Assembly: GCA_943735955.1 (NCBI GenBank)
Contig: OX030957.1
Coordinates: forward strand, 6,503,301-6,567,300
DNA: 64,000 bases
Source: Piscicola geometra
Taxonomy: Eukaryota > Annelida > Clitellata > Hirudinida > Piscicolidae
Direction: 5' to 3'
Position numbers and translations under genes: made by a program. Of this stretch, positions 22,959 through 35,108 are shown one piece after another (the first letter of the stretch is position 1; every line of letters begins with the position of its first letter). The notes below the pieces were generated by a model. The model had not been told where the DNA came from. It ran no database searches and saw only the letters and a program-made list of their open reading frames with translations.

Positions 22959-23588
22959 ATTCTTGAGTTTTTATATATCAAACAAAGTAGAAAAATAATT
23001 TTTAACTCGAAAAGCTAAAGTTCATAAACAAAATTAAAAGAGTAAAAGGTACTTTCATTTAAAAGTCTACAAAGTGAACCATTCCTTTTAAATTCTTTAG
23101 ACAAAAAACATTTAATATTAAAAAAAAAACATAAACTTCGTTCATGTTTAATTGAAATTATTTAAATAATAATTTATGATTAAAATATTAAATATTCTAT
23201 TTTTTAGTATTATTTTTAATTTGAACATTAATCTTGCAAATATACCAAATTCAATTTCTTCATTAATTAATCATGCACAACTGAACTTGATAAAATTTAT
23301 TTTCATAGACAAAAATTAAAGTATCTAAAGTTTAAACAAATTTCTAAATATTTAAATTTTAAATTTTAATCGTAACAGGGCATCGCTTTTATCTTGCGCA
23401 TGTGCATAAGCTACAGCGATCATTTTAAGAATTCACAATTGATGAATATTTTCTTTTATTCGCAAGGCTTCACAAGCGATAATATATCGTAATAACAATA
23501 CATTACAATTATTTATTTTATAAACTTCTTTTTCAGCTTTTATTCTAATTTTTTTCTGTTTGATAACAATTTATTTTTGCATTAAATC
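22959..23588. promoter_or_regulatory. Divergent atlastin/CTCF intergenic region
   Basis: Only 630 bp separate the two start codons, so both promoters must lie here or in 5' UTR introns. The DNA is AT-rich with one GC-containing island at about 23380-23420. There TGCGCATGTGCA at 23395-23406 is one base off the palindromic NRF-1 consensus. No TATA box position can be assigned with confidence. Confidence 0.5.
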
Positions 23589-25958
23589 ATGGAAGACCAA
23601 ATAAGCGATATTGAGAACTATCTGGTGAACTTTCAAAAAGAAATAAATGACGCTGGAAACAACTTGAATACATCTACAATGCTTTACACTTCGAACAACA
23701 TTCTAAGCAATGGCGACATATACAATGTCGTTGAAAAGACTGCTGATCCTGGCAAAGAGAACCTCACTGCAGAAGCCGACAATGCCGAAGGCGGCAAAGA
23801 TGAAGGGGACTTGCAGCCGATGGCAGGCAGTTACCAGGCGGTCACGTTGGTTCCTTCGGAGGTGGACGAGAATGGAGAGCTGAGGTACATGCTCATCCCC
23901 ATCAACATCCAGCCTGATGAGGGGGAACAGAGCCAGAGACAAATGTCTGTGTTCGACTTTGAAGACGAACCAGGAGAGTCTGTGAACAATGCAGACGCCA
24001 ATCAGACTAAAAGAAAGTTTGCAGTAAACGGAAAAGATGAAAAACATAATAAGAAAGGTGATGATGAGGAAGAAGAAGAAGAAGAGCATGTTTTGGAAGA
24101 GGAAGAAGAAGAAGAAGAGGAGGAGGATGCATTGGAAGAAGATGAAGATGACAAAGTAAATGAGGATTACGAGATGAAGGTGGAGTCGATCGAGGAGGGG
24201 GAGTTGTTGAAGTGCAACTACTGCAACTTTTCCAGCACCAAGCGCTTCAGACTTGCACGACATCTGAGGTTTCTCTTAATAACCCACTCATGTTATTATC
24301 TCCCACAAACTTGCATACAACCTTCACTCATCATTATCTCAAACAACTCCCAATGCAACCACTCACCTCTCCAAGATCCCACTCAACCGAGCGACCTTTC
24401 AAGTGTGACTTCTGCACCTTCTCATTCAAGACCAAACTGGCCCTCAACAACCACACCAACACTCACAAAGGTGCACACCTCTCAATGGGTGTTTCCAAAC
24501 TAGTTACACCAATTAAAAAGTCTTATTATCAATAGTTCATTTCTTTGACTTGAAATAGATCAACTACATTTTTACATGGAATATTCTTTCAGTAACCTCT
24601 CGCATCTATCTTTTTAATGCCCCAACATTTTTTTCTCCCACATTAACACCTCTCTCTCAACCACCCATCCCTCCCTCCTCTTCTACACCCACTCTCTAAA
24701 CCACCAAACCTTCTAAACCCACCTACCCCCCCCCCTCCCCCATTCACAGGCATCCGACCCAGCAAGTGCAAGGAGTGTGACGCCTCGTTCACCACCACAG
24801 GCGAGCTCCTTAGGCACGTGCGCTACAAACACACGTATGAGAAACCTCACAGGTGATGATGATGATGTTTATAGTTGTGATAGTGATAGTGGTGATGATG
24901 ATGATGATGGTGATGATCGTGATGATGATGATGATAATACAGATGAATTGTTTTGGTAATGAGGATAATGAAGAATTGCGTACAGCTAAATGATGATGCA
25001 ATGGCAGGTGCATGGTGTGCAACTACGCTTCAGTGGAACTCAGCAAGCTGAGGAGGCACGTGCGCTCACACACAGGTCGTTGATGATGATGATGATGATG
25101 TTGATAACGATTATGATGATGATGTCGGTTGCTATGCATTTGTGCATATCGGGGGGAGGGAAAACTTGGGTACCTTTAACTTTTTTTTTTAGATCTTTTG
25201 TCATCCTTAGTTGATATATGCATCTGTTACTACGCTTCTTTCTTTTCTTTCCCACACCACCATCTGGCACTGCACCACCGTCTAGCACCCAACCATCCCA
25301 CCATTGCACCACACAACCCCCGAGCACCCAACCACTGCATTCCGTTACACAGGCGAGCGACCCTACAAGTGTCCCGAATGTCCATATGCCTCCCCTGACA
25401 CCTTCAAGCTGAAGAGACACCTTAGAGTGCACACTGGTTGGTTTAGAAATGCAATACGATTCAACGACGAATATTATTAACGACGTGCCGTAATGGAAAC
25501 GTGTTTTTGGCTCGGTTGAATAGTATTACATAGTGGTTGTTGATTGTACTGTGTACTGTTCTGTATTGTAGTGTACTGTTATGTAGTGTAGTGTACTGTA
25601 AATCACTACCATCCTCTTTACCGCTCTCCACTTCACCTCCTCCTCCTCCTCCTTTCTCCATCTTCCACCTCCACCACACCCTGCCACCTCACCAGGGGAG
25701 CGGCCTTACGAGTGCGACATATGCGGCATGAAGTTCACGCAGTCGAACAGCCTCAAGTCACATCGCCTCATCCACTCTGGTGTCGCCACTACTACTACTA
25801 CTACTACGACTACTACTACGACTACTACTACTACTACTACTACTACTACAACTACTACTACTACTACTACCACTACTACTACTACAACTACTACTACTAC
25901 AACTACTACTACTACTACTACTACTACTAGCACCACCACCATTACTACTACAACTACC

Positions 25959-25990
<32 letters not shown>

Positions 25991-28900
25991 CACCACCACC
26001 ACTACTACTAATATTAATAATTATTATTTTAATACTACTACTACCACTACCACCACCACAACGTAAAGGCTCCAAGCCGATATTCCAGTGTGAGTTGTGT
26101 CCGTCGACGTGCACGCGCAAGACTGACCTGCGCAACCACGTCTTGCGCATACACACGAGCGACAAACCGCTGCTGTGCAAGAAGTGCGGGAAGAACTTTC
26201 CAGATAGGTACACCTATAAGTGAGTCGGTGTGGTGAGTAGGTGGCTTGGTGTGTGGCTCTGGGTGGATGAATAGGTGTGTGGAGATTTGAAAGATTAATT
26301 TTTAATAACGTGGTGCCATTGCGTGGAATGGTTCAGTCGTGCCAATGTGTGGGCTGTAAGAGCACCTAGAGAATTATACATTAAAAAGACCGACAAAGCA
26401 AGCACCATAGACCGCCTTCTGCACCTAAGCCACCAAACCACCGCAGGATCCACTAGCGCACACACGACGGCCAGAAGTGCTTCAAGTGCGAGCTGTGCCC
26501 CTACTCCTCGGGCGTGCACCGTCACCTCGAGAACCACATGCTGACGCACACGGGCGAGAGGCCCTTCAAGTGCTTCTTGTGCGGTCAGAGCTTCCGGCAG
26601 AAGACGCTGCTGGCGCGGCATTGTGCCATTAGTCACAAAGGTTGGGTGTGGGCTGTTTGCGTGTGGGCTGTTTGGGCGTGGGCTGTTTCGGTGTGGGCTG
26701 TTTGCGTGTGGGCTGTTTGGGTGTGGGCTGTTTGGGCGTGGGCTCTTTGGGTGTGGGCTGTTTGGGTGTGGGCTGTTTGGGTGTGGGCTGTTTGGGTGTG
26801 GGCTGTTTGGGTGTGGGCTGTTTGGGTGTGGGCTGTTTGGGCGTGGGCTGTTTGGGTGTGGGCTGTTTGGGTGGTGTGGGCTGTTTGCGTGTGGGCTGTT
26901 TGGGTGGGATGGGAAGGAGGATCGAAAGGAGGGGGGTTTGGTGTTTGGTGTGTTAGGAGGAAGGGGGAGGGATTTAGTGTGTTGTGCGTGTATGTGCATT
27001 GGCATGGGGTGGTTGTGTTGTTTGGTAGGTTTTGCAAGTACTTTCATCCTGTCAAAAAATGGTACTCCCTTTCAATCAACCACCCTCCATCCTTCCTTCT
27101 CACACCAACACCATCATCATCACCACCACCATTATCATTGCCTCCATCATCATCACCCTTTCTTTCTCCCCCTCCCCCACCATTATCATCATCACTCCCC
27201 CTTCTCCCACCACCCTCCATCACCACAACCACCCTCCATCATCACCACCACCACCCTCCATCATCACCACCACCACCCTCCACCATCACCACCACCCTCC
27301 ATCACCACCACCACCACCCTCCACCACAGGCGAGACTGACTTCAAGTTGCGGACGAGGGAGAAGGTGCACAAGTGCAGGTTCTGCAGCAAGGCCTTCGCT
27401 AACGAGGGCAGCATGCAGAACCACGTGGTGAGGTGTCATGAGGATGAGGAGGAGGAGGAGGAGGGGGCTGATGCTGAGGTGGGTGGGTAGGTGGGGAAGA
27501 TGGTGGATGGTGGGTGGAGTGGGTGGGTGGTGAGGATGGTGGATGGAGGGTGGGGTGTGTGGGGAAGATGGTGGATGGTGGGTGGGGTGTGTGGTGAGAA
27601 TGTTGGGTGCACGCTCAAACCTCCATGACAACCTCCATTACAAGGTGAAGGAGAGAGACAGGTCGACGAAGACATTCACTGTGGAGAGGAAGAAGAGGGG
27701 AAGGCCTAGAAAGGTTTGTTGTGGTTGTTGGGATTGTTGTTGTGGTTGTTGGGATTGTTGTTGTGGTTGTTGGGATTGTTGTTGTGGTTGTTGGGATTGG
27801 TGTTGTGCTTGTTGGGATTGGTGTTGTGCTTGTTGGGATTGGTGTGCTTTTTGGGATTGTTGTTGTGGTTGTTGGGATTGGTGTTGTGGTTGTTGGGATT
27901 GGTGTTGTGCTTGTTGGGATTGGTGTTGTGGTTGTTGGGATTGGTGTTGTGGTTGCTGGGATTGGTGTTGTGGTTGTTGGGATTGGTGTTGTGGTTGTTG
28001 GGATTGGTGTTGTGGTTGTTGGGATTGGTGTTGTGGTTGTTGGGATTGTTGTTGTGGTTGTTGGGATTGGTGTTGTGGTTGTTGGGATTGGTGTTGTGGT
28101 TGTTGGGATTGGTGTTGTGGTTGTTGGGATTGGTGTTGTGCTTGTTGGGATTGGTGTTGTGCTTTTTGGGATTGGTGTTGTGGTTGCTGGGATTGGTGTT
28201 GTGGTTGTTGGGATTGGTGTTGTGGTTGTTGGGATTGGTGTTGTGGTTGTTGGGATTGGTGTTGTGGTTGTTGGGATTGTTGTTGTGGTTGTTGGGATTG
28301 GTGTTGTGGTTGTTGGGATTGGTGTTGTGGTTGTTGGGATTGGTGTTGTGGTTGTTGGGATTGGTGTTGTGCTTGTTGGGATTGGTGTTGTGCTTTTTGG
28401 GATTGTTGTTGTGGTTGTTGGGATTGGTGTTGTGGTTGTTGGGATTGGTGTTGTAGTTGTTGGGATTGGTGTTGTGGTTGTTGGGATTGGTGTTGTGGTT
28501 GTTGGGATTGTTGTTGTGGTTGTTGGGATTGGTGTTGTGGTTGTTGGGATTGTTGTTGTGGTTGTTGGGATTGGTGTTGTGCTAGTTGGGATTTGTGTTG
28601 TGGTTGTTGGGATTGGTGTTGTGCTTTTTGGGATTGTTGTTGTGGTTGTTGGGATTGGTGTTGTGGTTGTTGGGATTGGTGTTGTGCTTGTTGGGATTGG
28701 TGTTGTGGTTGTTGGGATTGGTGTTGTGGTTGCTGGGATTGGTGTTGTGGTTGTTGGGATTGGTGTTGTGGTTGTTGGGATTGGTGTTGTGGTTGTTGGG
28801 ATTGGTGTTGTGCTTGTTGAGATTGGTGTTGTGGTTGTTGGGAATCGGTGTTGTGGTTGTTGGGATTGGTGTTGTGGTTGTTGGGATTGGTGTTGTGGTT

Positions 28901-30413
28901 GTTGTGATTGTTGTTGTGGTTGTTATGATTGGTGTTGTGGTTGTTGGATTGGTGTTGTGGTTGTTGTGATTGTTGTTGTGGTTGTTGGGATTGGTGTTGT
29001 GGTTGTTGGGATTGGTGTTGTGGTTGTTGGGATTGGTGTTGTGGTTGTTGGGATTGGTGTTGTGCTTGTTGGGATTGGTGTTGTGCTTGTTGGGATTGGT
29101 GTTGTGGTTGTTGGGATTGGTGTTGTGCTTGTTGAGATTGGTGTTGTGGTTGTTGGGAATCGGTGTTGTGGTTGTTGGGATTGGTGTTGTGGTTGTTGGG
29201 ATTGGTGTTGTGGTTGTTGTGATTGTTGTTGTGGTTGTTATGATTGGTGTTGTGGTTGTTGGATTGGTGTTGTGGTTGTTGTGATTGTTGTTGTGGTTGT
29301 TGGGATTGGTGTTGTGGTTGTTGGGATTGGTGTTGTGGTTGTTGGGATTGGTGTTGTGGTTGTTGGGATTGGTGTTGTGCTTGTTGGGATTGGTGTTGTG
29401 CTTGTTGGGATTGGTGTTGTGCTTGTTGGGATTGGTGTTGTGCTTGTTGGGATTGGTGTTGTGCTTGTTGGGATTGGTGTTGTGGTTGTTGGGATTGGTG
29501 TTGTGGTTGTTGGGATTGGTGTTGTGGTTGTTGGGATTGTTGTTGTGGTTGTTGGGATTGGTGTTGTGTTTGTTGGGATTGGTGTTGTGGTTGTTGGGAT
29601 TGGTGTTGTGGTTGTTGGGATTGGTGTTGTGGTTGGTGGGATTGTTGGTGTGGTGGTTGTTGGTTATTAGTGTAGTTGTTATTGTTTTTGGTGGGGTAAT
29701 TTTGATTGTTGGTGTGGGTGTGGTAGTTTATTTTGTATAGCTGTTCTATGCTCAGTTTTTTCCGTGTGCACAATGGAATTTAAAACAAAAATATTTTCTA
29801 CTCAACATGCACACGACAGGTGGACCTTAAGAGCAAGAAGGAGGATGATGAGGAGGAGGATGAAGAGGATGTTGATGATGATGGTGAGAAAGTGAGAAAA
29901 GGAATAAGGAGAAGAGGTAGACAGTCTGCAAGCAAGAAAGTGGTGGTTGAGGTTGATGAGGATGACGATGATGATGATGATGATGATGAAGATGATGAGG
30001 AGCTCGAGAGGATTATGAATGAAGATGATGAAGAAGAGGAGGAGGAGGTAAAAGAAAAAGTTGATGATGATGATGTTGAAGAAGAAGAGGAGGTTGTAAA
30101 AAAGAAGAGAGGAAGAAGGGCGAGAAAATTAAAGGAGAATGGTGATGCTGATGCTGATGATGATGATGATGATGAGGAGGAGGAGAAGAAAAAAAAGAAA
30201 GAGGATGAAGAAGAAGATTTTATAATGGAAGAGCAATCTTTAAATGAAGATGATGACAATGAGAATGATCATAATGAGGAAGATGGTGATGATGTGAAAG
30301 AAGAAGAAGATGATGATGCCGTAAAGAAGGAAGATGGTGATGATGATGATAGTGTGAAAGATGAAGAGGATGGAGAGGCGCATGGTGGCTTGAACAAGTA
30401 CATCCTTTCGTGA
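23589..30413 (+). CDS. CTCF: CTCF-type 11-zinc-finger insulator protein with in-frame TAG
   Basis: CTCF is the bilaterian insulator and genome-architecture DNA-binding protein. Exons: 23589-24268, 24376-24470, 24750-24852, 25008-25075, 25353-25436, 25696-25779, 26069-26219, 26447-26640, 27330-27478, 27645-27713, 29820-30413. Phases agree throughout for 756 codons. The N-terminus (1-205) is acidic. Eleven fingers follow (about 209-524); signature stretches include [33 protein letters not shown] and RCHEDEE. After them come an AT-hook KKRGRPRK and a very acidic C-terminus. Oddity: codon 425 (26454-26456) is TAG, at the first residue between the two zinc-binding His of finger 8 (H*RTH), where relatives have Gln. 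All flanking coding sequence is intact. The C-terminus may instead be spliced onward from a GTGAGT at 30409. Confidence 0.93.
25781..26060. repeat. (ACT)n trinucleotide repeat, CTCF intron 6
   Basis: ACT/ACC/CCA triplets fill the whole intron between fingers 6 and 7 and supply the C-rich tract before the acceptor. Confidence 0.93.
26641..26915. repeat. 15-bp minisatellite, CTCF intron 8
   Basis: About 18 copies of TGTGGGCTGTTTGGG begin in the donor itself (AAAG|GTTGGGTGTGGG). The other end of this intron (27100-27325) is CACCACC-rich. Confidence 0.93.
27714..29650. repeat. 21-bp minisatellite, CTCF intron 10, about 92 copies
   Basis: The unit is GTTGTTGGGATTGGTGTTGT plus G. The array starts at the splice donor (AAG|GTTTGTTGTGG). 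A higher-order duplication of about 315 bp (15 units) is marked by the rare GGGAATCGG variant, which occurs near 28840 and 29155. The minus-strand Gln/His/Ser-rich 711-codon frame and the plus-strand Val and Cys/Trp frames are repeat translations. Confidence 0.96.
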
Positions 30414-31545
30414 GTCTCTTCTGACAATTCCAATTATTGGCTTCTTTTGAAATTTAATAATAAAATATATTTTTAATATATTAATAAAATATATTTTTAA
30501 TATATTAATAAAATATATTTTTAATATATTAATAAAATATATTTTTAATATATTAATAAAATATATTTTAAATTTATTAATAAAATATATTTTAAATTTA
30601 TTAATAAAATATATTTTAAATTTATTAATAAAATATATTTTAAATTTATTAGTAAAATATCTTTTTAATATATTAATAAAATATATTTTAAATTTATTAA
30701 TAAAATATATTTTACATTTGTTAATAACATATATTTTACATTTGTTAAAATATATTTCACATTTGTTAAAATATATTTTACATTTATTAATAAAATATAT
30801 TTTACATTTGTTAATAACATATATTTTACATTTGTTAAAATATATTTTACATTTGTTAAAATATATTTTACATTTGTTAAAATATATTTTACATTTGTTA
30901 AAATATATTTTACATTTGTTAAAATATATTTTACATTTGTTAAAATATATTTTACATTTGTTAAAATATATTTTACATTTGTTAAAATATATTTTACATT
31001 TATTAATAAAATATATTTTAAATTTATTTAAAATTAATTTCAATATTTCTTTACATTGCATCGTAAATTCTCATCAGAATCAAACAGAAGATGCAGTCGT
31101 GACAAATGACAGAGAAGATCAAATCATGTAATGACTCACTAATCAAAATGATCTACTCATGATTTGATTATAATTATTAACTGTAAAGTTGCACTATATA
31201 GTCTTTTTTATGCAATGTTTAAGACAATTTTGAACTGTCACACTTTCTCCATTTGAAATTATATTACAACTCATTTAGTCGCAGTTTACATGTTTTTAAT
31301 TATTATGTTAACTAGAATTTATTAATATTTTGATTTGTTTATATATCATTTTAAAAAGCTTATTTATGTCATGATTTATATATTGTTTATTTAAATTTTT
31401 GTTAACTGAACGTAAAAAATTGGAGTCATTTCTTTTAACTTTCGAGCGATTGACGTATCTATTTGTTTTGGAAATAACTTTAAAGTTTAAAGCTGTGCGC
31501 TAGGGTTTGGAATATTTAAGATTTCTAAGAATTAATCTTTCCAAG
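30414..31545. other. Intergenic with AT-rich minisatellites
   Basis: Between CTCF and the next plus-strand gene. 30455-30710 holds 24-bp units (TTAATAAAATATATTTTTAA...) and 30720-31010 holds 21-bp units (TTTGTTAAAATATATTTTAC...). Several AATAAA motifs could serve CTCF polyadenylation. A short open stretch at 31075-31131 after an AG could be an alternative terminal exon of CTCF, but its phase does not clearly fit. Confidence 0.7.
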
Positions 31546-33912
31546 ATGTCAGCAGTGCAGGAGGAGCGCAGGAAGTGCCATGAAGTGTGAGTCGCGCCTC
31601 AGTGCTGTGCTTGTATTGCGAATGCTGTGAGATTGTATTTTGTGGGTAACCAATTGCATCTTAAGCATCTTCTGCTGTTTTGTAGACCACTAATTCTTTA
31701 GTTTTTTACGCAATTGAAGATGAGTTTCCCACGCAGGTTTAGTTCCGAAGACAAAGACCCTTACGACAACCAAGAGCTGCCAGAGATCGTGAAGGAAATC
31801 AAGGAGATGATCGCCATCTTTTACGACCTGACCACGCGTTGTCGACCCCTGAACACGCCTCGCTTCCTGTGGAAAGAACTGGAAAACATGATGGATAAGA
31901 GGAACCTCAAGCGCTTCTTGGAGAAGGATGATGATGAAGAAAAAGAGGATGAAGAATCGAGTTCAGGAAAGAGTGAAAGAGACGAAGAGAAGAAAGAAGA
32001 AAAAGATGGTGACAAAGAAAACTTTGGTGAAGAAAGAAGAGTGACATATAAAAAGAGTGAACAACTTGGAAGCGAAGAGAAATTGATAGAATCTTCAACT
32101 TCTTTCACTAAAAGCGACCAAAAGTACAACAAAACGACAACTGAAGTGTCGAGGGAGTCGGTAATAGATGAATGTTGTGGCAACTATCTCTTCCAAAAGG
32201 CAAACAAAAAGACCAAATCCATTGGAAGTGCAAGTAATGGCTCTCTAATTTATCTGAGAAATTTAATTTATTAATCTTTTACTCACAATACCCTTATTCA
32301 CATGGGTTTAAACTGAGTTGAGAAGTTCTATAAATATACATCGATAAAGCCTTAGAAACGTTTGAAGATTACGAAAGCAGAGTGCCCGAGAAGCTGAAGG
32401 CGCTTGTGGACAGCTACATCTTCGAGTCGATCTACAATCAAACGCGTGAAAGTAAATGATAAGGCTTAATGGAGATATGTTTGCTAAGACTTAGCACTGC
32501 TAAGTACAAATGATGAAAAGTTGCTTAGCTCAGTTGTTTAGTTGGATGAACAAGATCGCTAAAATATCCATATTCTTTGCTTATTAGAAAAAAAATGGTT
32601 TATTCTTTTTTCCAAAGATAAAAAACAGGAGTGTCTGAAGAAACTTCCCAAAAAGAATGGTTTGCTTCTGGAGAGCAAGCACAAAAGTTGTGAATTGTCA
32701 TGGAAGGTCAATGGCGAAAGTAAGAATAGATTGTTGTGAGCTAGATAATGAAAAAAAATGAATTGTGAAAATTAAATGATTGTAATAAATCATAAAAAGT
32801 GAATTATAATGAAAACACGTGTGTTTATATGTAACATAACTTTCCTAGATTCGATATACGATCCGAAGCAAACTCCCCTGGACCACTTCAAGCGACTCTA
32901 CCCTCAAATCGTCAAACGCATGAAGCTCGAACACAAAAGACTCCGACACAACAGACCTCCCACGAAGCTCCAGCCCTACAAGTGCCCCAGCTACTGGTGT
33001 CCCAAGAAACCTCCCAAGTCGAAGGAAGAAATGATTACAGAAGACAAAAGTAAAGAGGCCACTGATGTGGAGTATAAGCCGAGTGAGAAGGAGTGTCTGC
33101 GGAGGAGTGAAGAGAAGCAGTGTTTGGTGCAGCTGATCGACATGTACAGCGCCCTGATGATGGAGCAAACCTCGTTGAGTGCTGACTTAATGGATGGCGA
33201 TGAGGAAGAGGAAAAGGAAGACCTGATCGAAAAGGTAGACGAAGGCACGCAGACGGACTATTGTGCCGAGTGTGAGGACTACAACCTCATGAAGGATGTC
33301 TATTTCTATGGAGTAAAGTGCTTCAAGATGGTGAACCCCGGAAAACCCCTCAACAACCCGTGCTGGTCCGACTACACGCACACCATCAGACCGCCGATTC
33401 ACCTGGACTGGGCGAGTTTCTTCAAAGGAAAATCCGTGCCAGTGGATGAACTTTCCAAGAACACGATGTGGCTCAGCGAGGAATGCTCTTACATCAAGTT
33501 TTACGACTACGGCTTGAACTTCAAAGAGTTGAGGAACCACGTGAAGCTCCAGCCTTTCGAACACTCCATCGACTACCCTAGCGTCCCCCTTGGCATCTCT
33601 CTTCCCGACAAAATAGAAACTTCAGTGAGGTATTCAGCCTCAAAACAAAAGTACTTCTTGAAGGAAGGCGAGACATACATAGCGGAGCCAACTTCTATTT
33701 ATTTGAAACAAGATTTGGAAGATTATTTGGAAACGGAAGTTTTGGTGAATATTTATTACCCGGAAAGAGATTCTTGGGCAGAGCAGCTTGAGATTGATGC
33801 AGTTGAAGGTTTGCCAGTGGACATGTTTGACATGCTTACTGAGAATGAACAAGAAGCAGAACAGTCAGTGGCAGATAAACCAGCAAACAAAATTGTTTTT
33901 AAAAAGTCATAA
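31546..33912 (+). CDS. Unrecognised 599-residue protein
   Basis: Five exons (31546-31586, 31737-32233, 32356-32451, 32618-32719, 32849-33912) join in phase to give exactly 600 codons with the stop. No signal peptide or membrane segment is seen. Exon 2 encodes a folded-looking start (SSEDKDPYDNQELPEIVKE) followed by a Lys/Glu/Ser-rich stretch. Exon 5 has a basic segment (HKRLRHNRPP), a Cys/Pro segment (CPSYWCPKKPP), an acidic linker, then about 200 residues of aromatic-rich globular sequence (LDWASFFKGK, FYDYGLNFKELRNH). I do not recognise the family. AATAAA lies at about 33958. The prefoldin 2 start codon is only 208 bp downstream on the same strand. Confidence 0.8.
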
Positions 33913-34120
33913 TTCTGAGTTTTATCTTTCACTAAATTCATTTCAATCAATCAATCCAATAAATTCAAGAGCTCTTAATAAACTTTGGTTTACATAAAGT
34001 TTGTTTTATATCGCTAAAATAAGAATTTAAATGATAATTTTGCTTCTAAAAGTAAATAAAAATTGCTTATAGTTCTTTGCTCTAAAACTAGCTGCAAATT
34101 CGTAAAATCATTTTACTAAA
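33913..34120. other. Short tandem intergenic region
   Basis: 208 bp between the upstream stop codon and the PFDN2 ATG. It holds AATAAA near 33958 and 33977 and must contain or overlap the PFDN2 promoter. Confidence 0.6.
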
Positions 34121-34969
34121 ATGGCAGCAAGCGGAGGTGATGCAGGAACGTCTAAGGTTTCAAAATCTATGACAAATGATCAAATTTTAGCTGGATTTAA
34201 TAAGTTATTAAAAGAACAAAAAATGATGTTCAGTAAAATCGCAGAATTAGAAGTAGAAAAAAAGGAACATGAGTGAGTTTCTTTAATGATTTATAAGAAA
34301 TAAAATACACGAATTTTAATTAAATATTGATTTCTTATAAAAAATGTATTTATCAAACCAAGTATTCAAACATGGCACAGTATGATTTAAAAAAATTATA
34401 AACTACACCAACCTTTCTAGTTTGGTGATTGAAACTTTAAAAAAGGTAGACTGTGAGAGGAAGTGTTTTCGTCTTGTGGGAGGAGTTTTGGTTGAAAGAA
34501 AAGTTAAGGATGTGTTGCCTGCTCTCACCCACAACTGTGAACAGGTCTATGCTTTTTATTTTTATAATATGAAATATACTTAGAAAGTAATACAAAATAA
34601 ACTTTTAAAATGTCTTTGTTGCTAATTATTTAATTTATTGCTCATTATTATCTTTTTTGGTAATAAATTAAAATGATTAGTGTACCTATCAGATTTATTA
34701 TTATGATTAAAACTGCACAAAATACTCTGTAACTTATATCTTTTTACATGTTTTTCAATAATCCTCATTAAAATAAAAAATATTTGACATTTTAGATTTC
34801 AAAAATCACGGAGGGTTTACAAAAGAAGATGGACAAAAGTTTAAAAGAATTAAAAGAGTATAAGGAAAACCATAACATCCAAGTGAAAGGAGATGGAGAT
34901 AAAATTATTCCCAGTGAAGCCATTACAGCTCCATCAGTGACTCCAGTTCTTGTTGAAAAGAACAAATAA
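34121..34969 (+). CDS. PFDN2: Prefoldin subunit 2
   Basis: A beta-type subunit of the hexameric prefoldin co-chaperone, which delivers nascent actin and tubulin to the CCT chaperonin in the cytosol. Three exons (34121-34271, 34421-34544, 34796-34969) join in phase. Family-specific stretches are ILAGFNKLLKEQ, LVIETLKKVD, RLVGGVLVERKVKDVLPAL and ELKEYKENHNI, in the family order: helix, two short beta hairpin segments, helix. The gene is complete and close to the usual length. The ATG at 34121 is the first in frame. AATAAA lies at 34990-34995. Confidence 0.97.
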
Positions 34970-35108
34970 ATCTTTTTAGCCTTTGCATTAATAAAAAAAT
35001 AATGAACCAGTGAACATTCTTTTATTTAAACAAGTTTTTATTAATATGAGATAAAATGAAAAGCTTGAAAACTTTTCTAGGCTGTCTTATAATGCCTGAG
35101 TCTAGATA
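34970..35108. other. Convergent 3' intergenic region
   Basis: 139 bp between the PFDN2 stop and the stop of the minus-strand secreted protein, so the two 3' UTRs probably overlap or abut. Confidence 0.6.

Noticed and set aside
26447..26640. Alternative genetic code reading TAG as an amino acid
   Set aside because: TAG ends the atlastin, CAP-like and small secreted protein frames in the same window, so the standard code applies.
27638..29773. 711-codon minus-strand Gln/His/Ser-rich frame resembling a prion-like protein
   Set aside because: It is the reverse translation of a 21-bp intronic minisatellite of CTCF. The unit length is a multiple of three, so several frames stay open on both strands.
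31075..31131. Extra C-terminal CTCF exon
   Set aside because: A donor GTGAGT exists at 30409, but the available acceptors give short, inconsistent extensions. The in-frame TGA at 30411-30413 is the simpler end.
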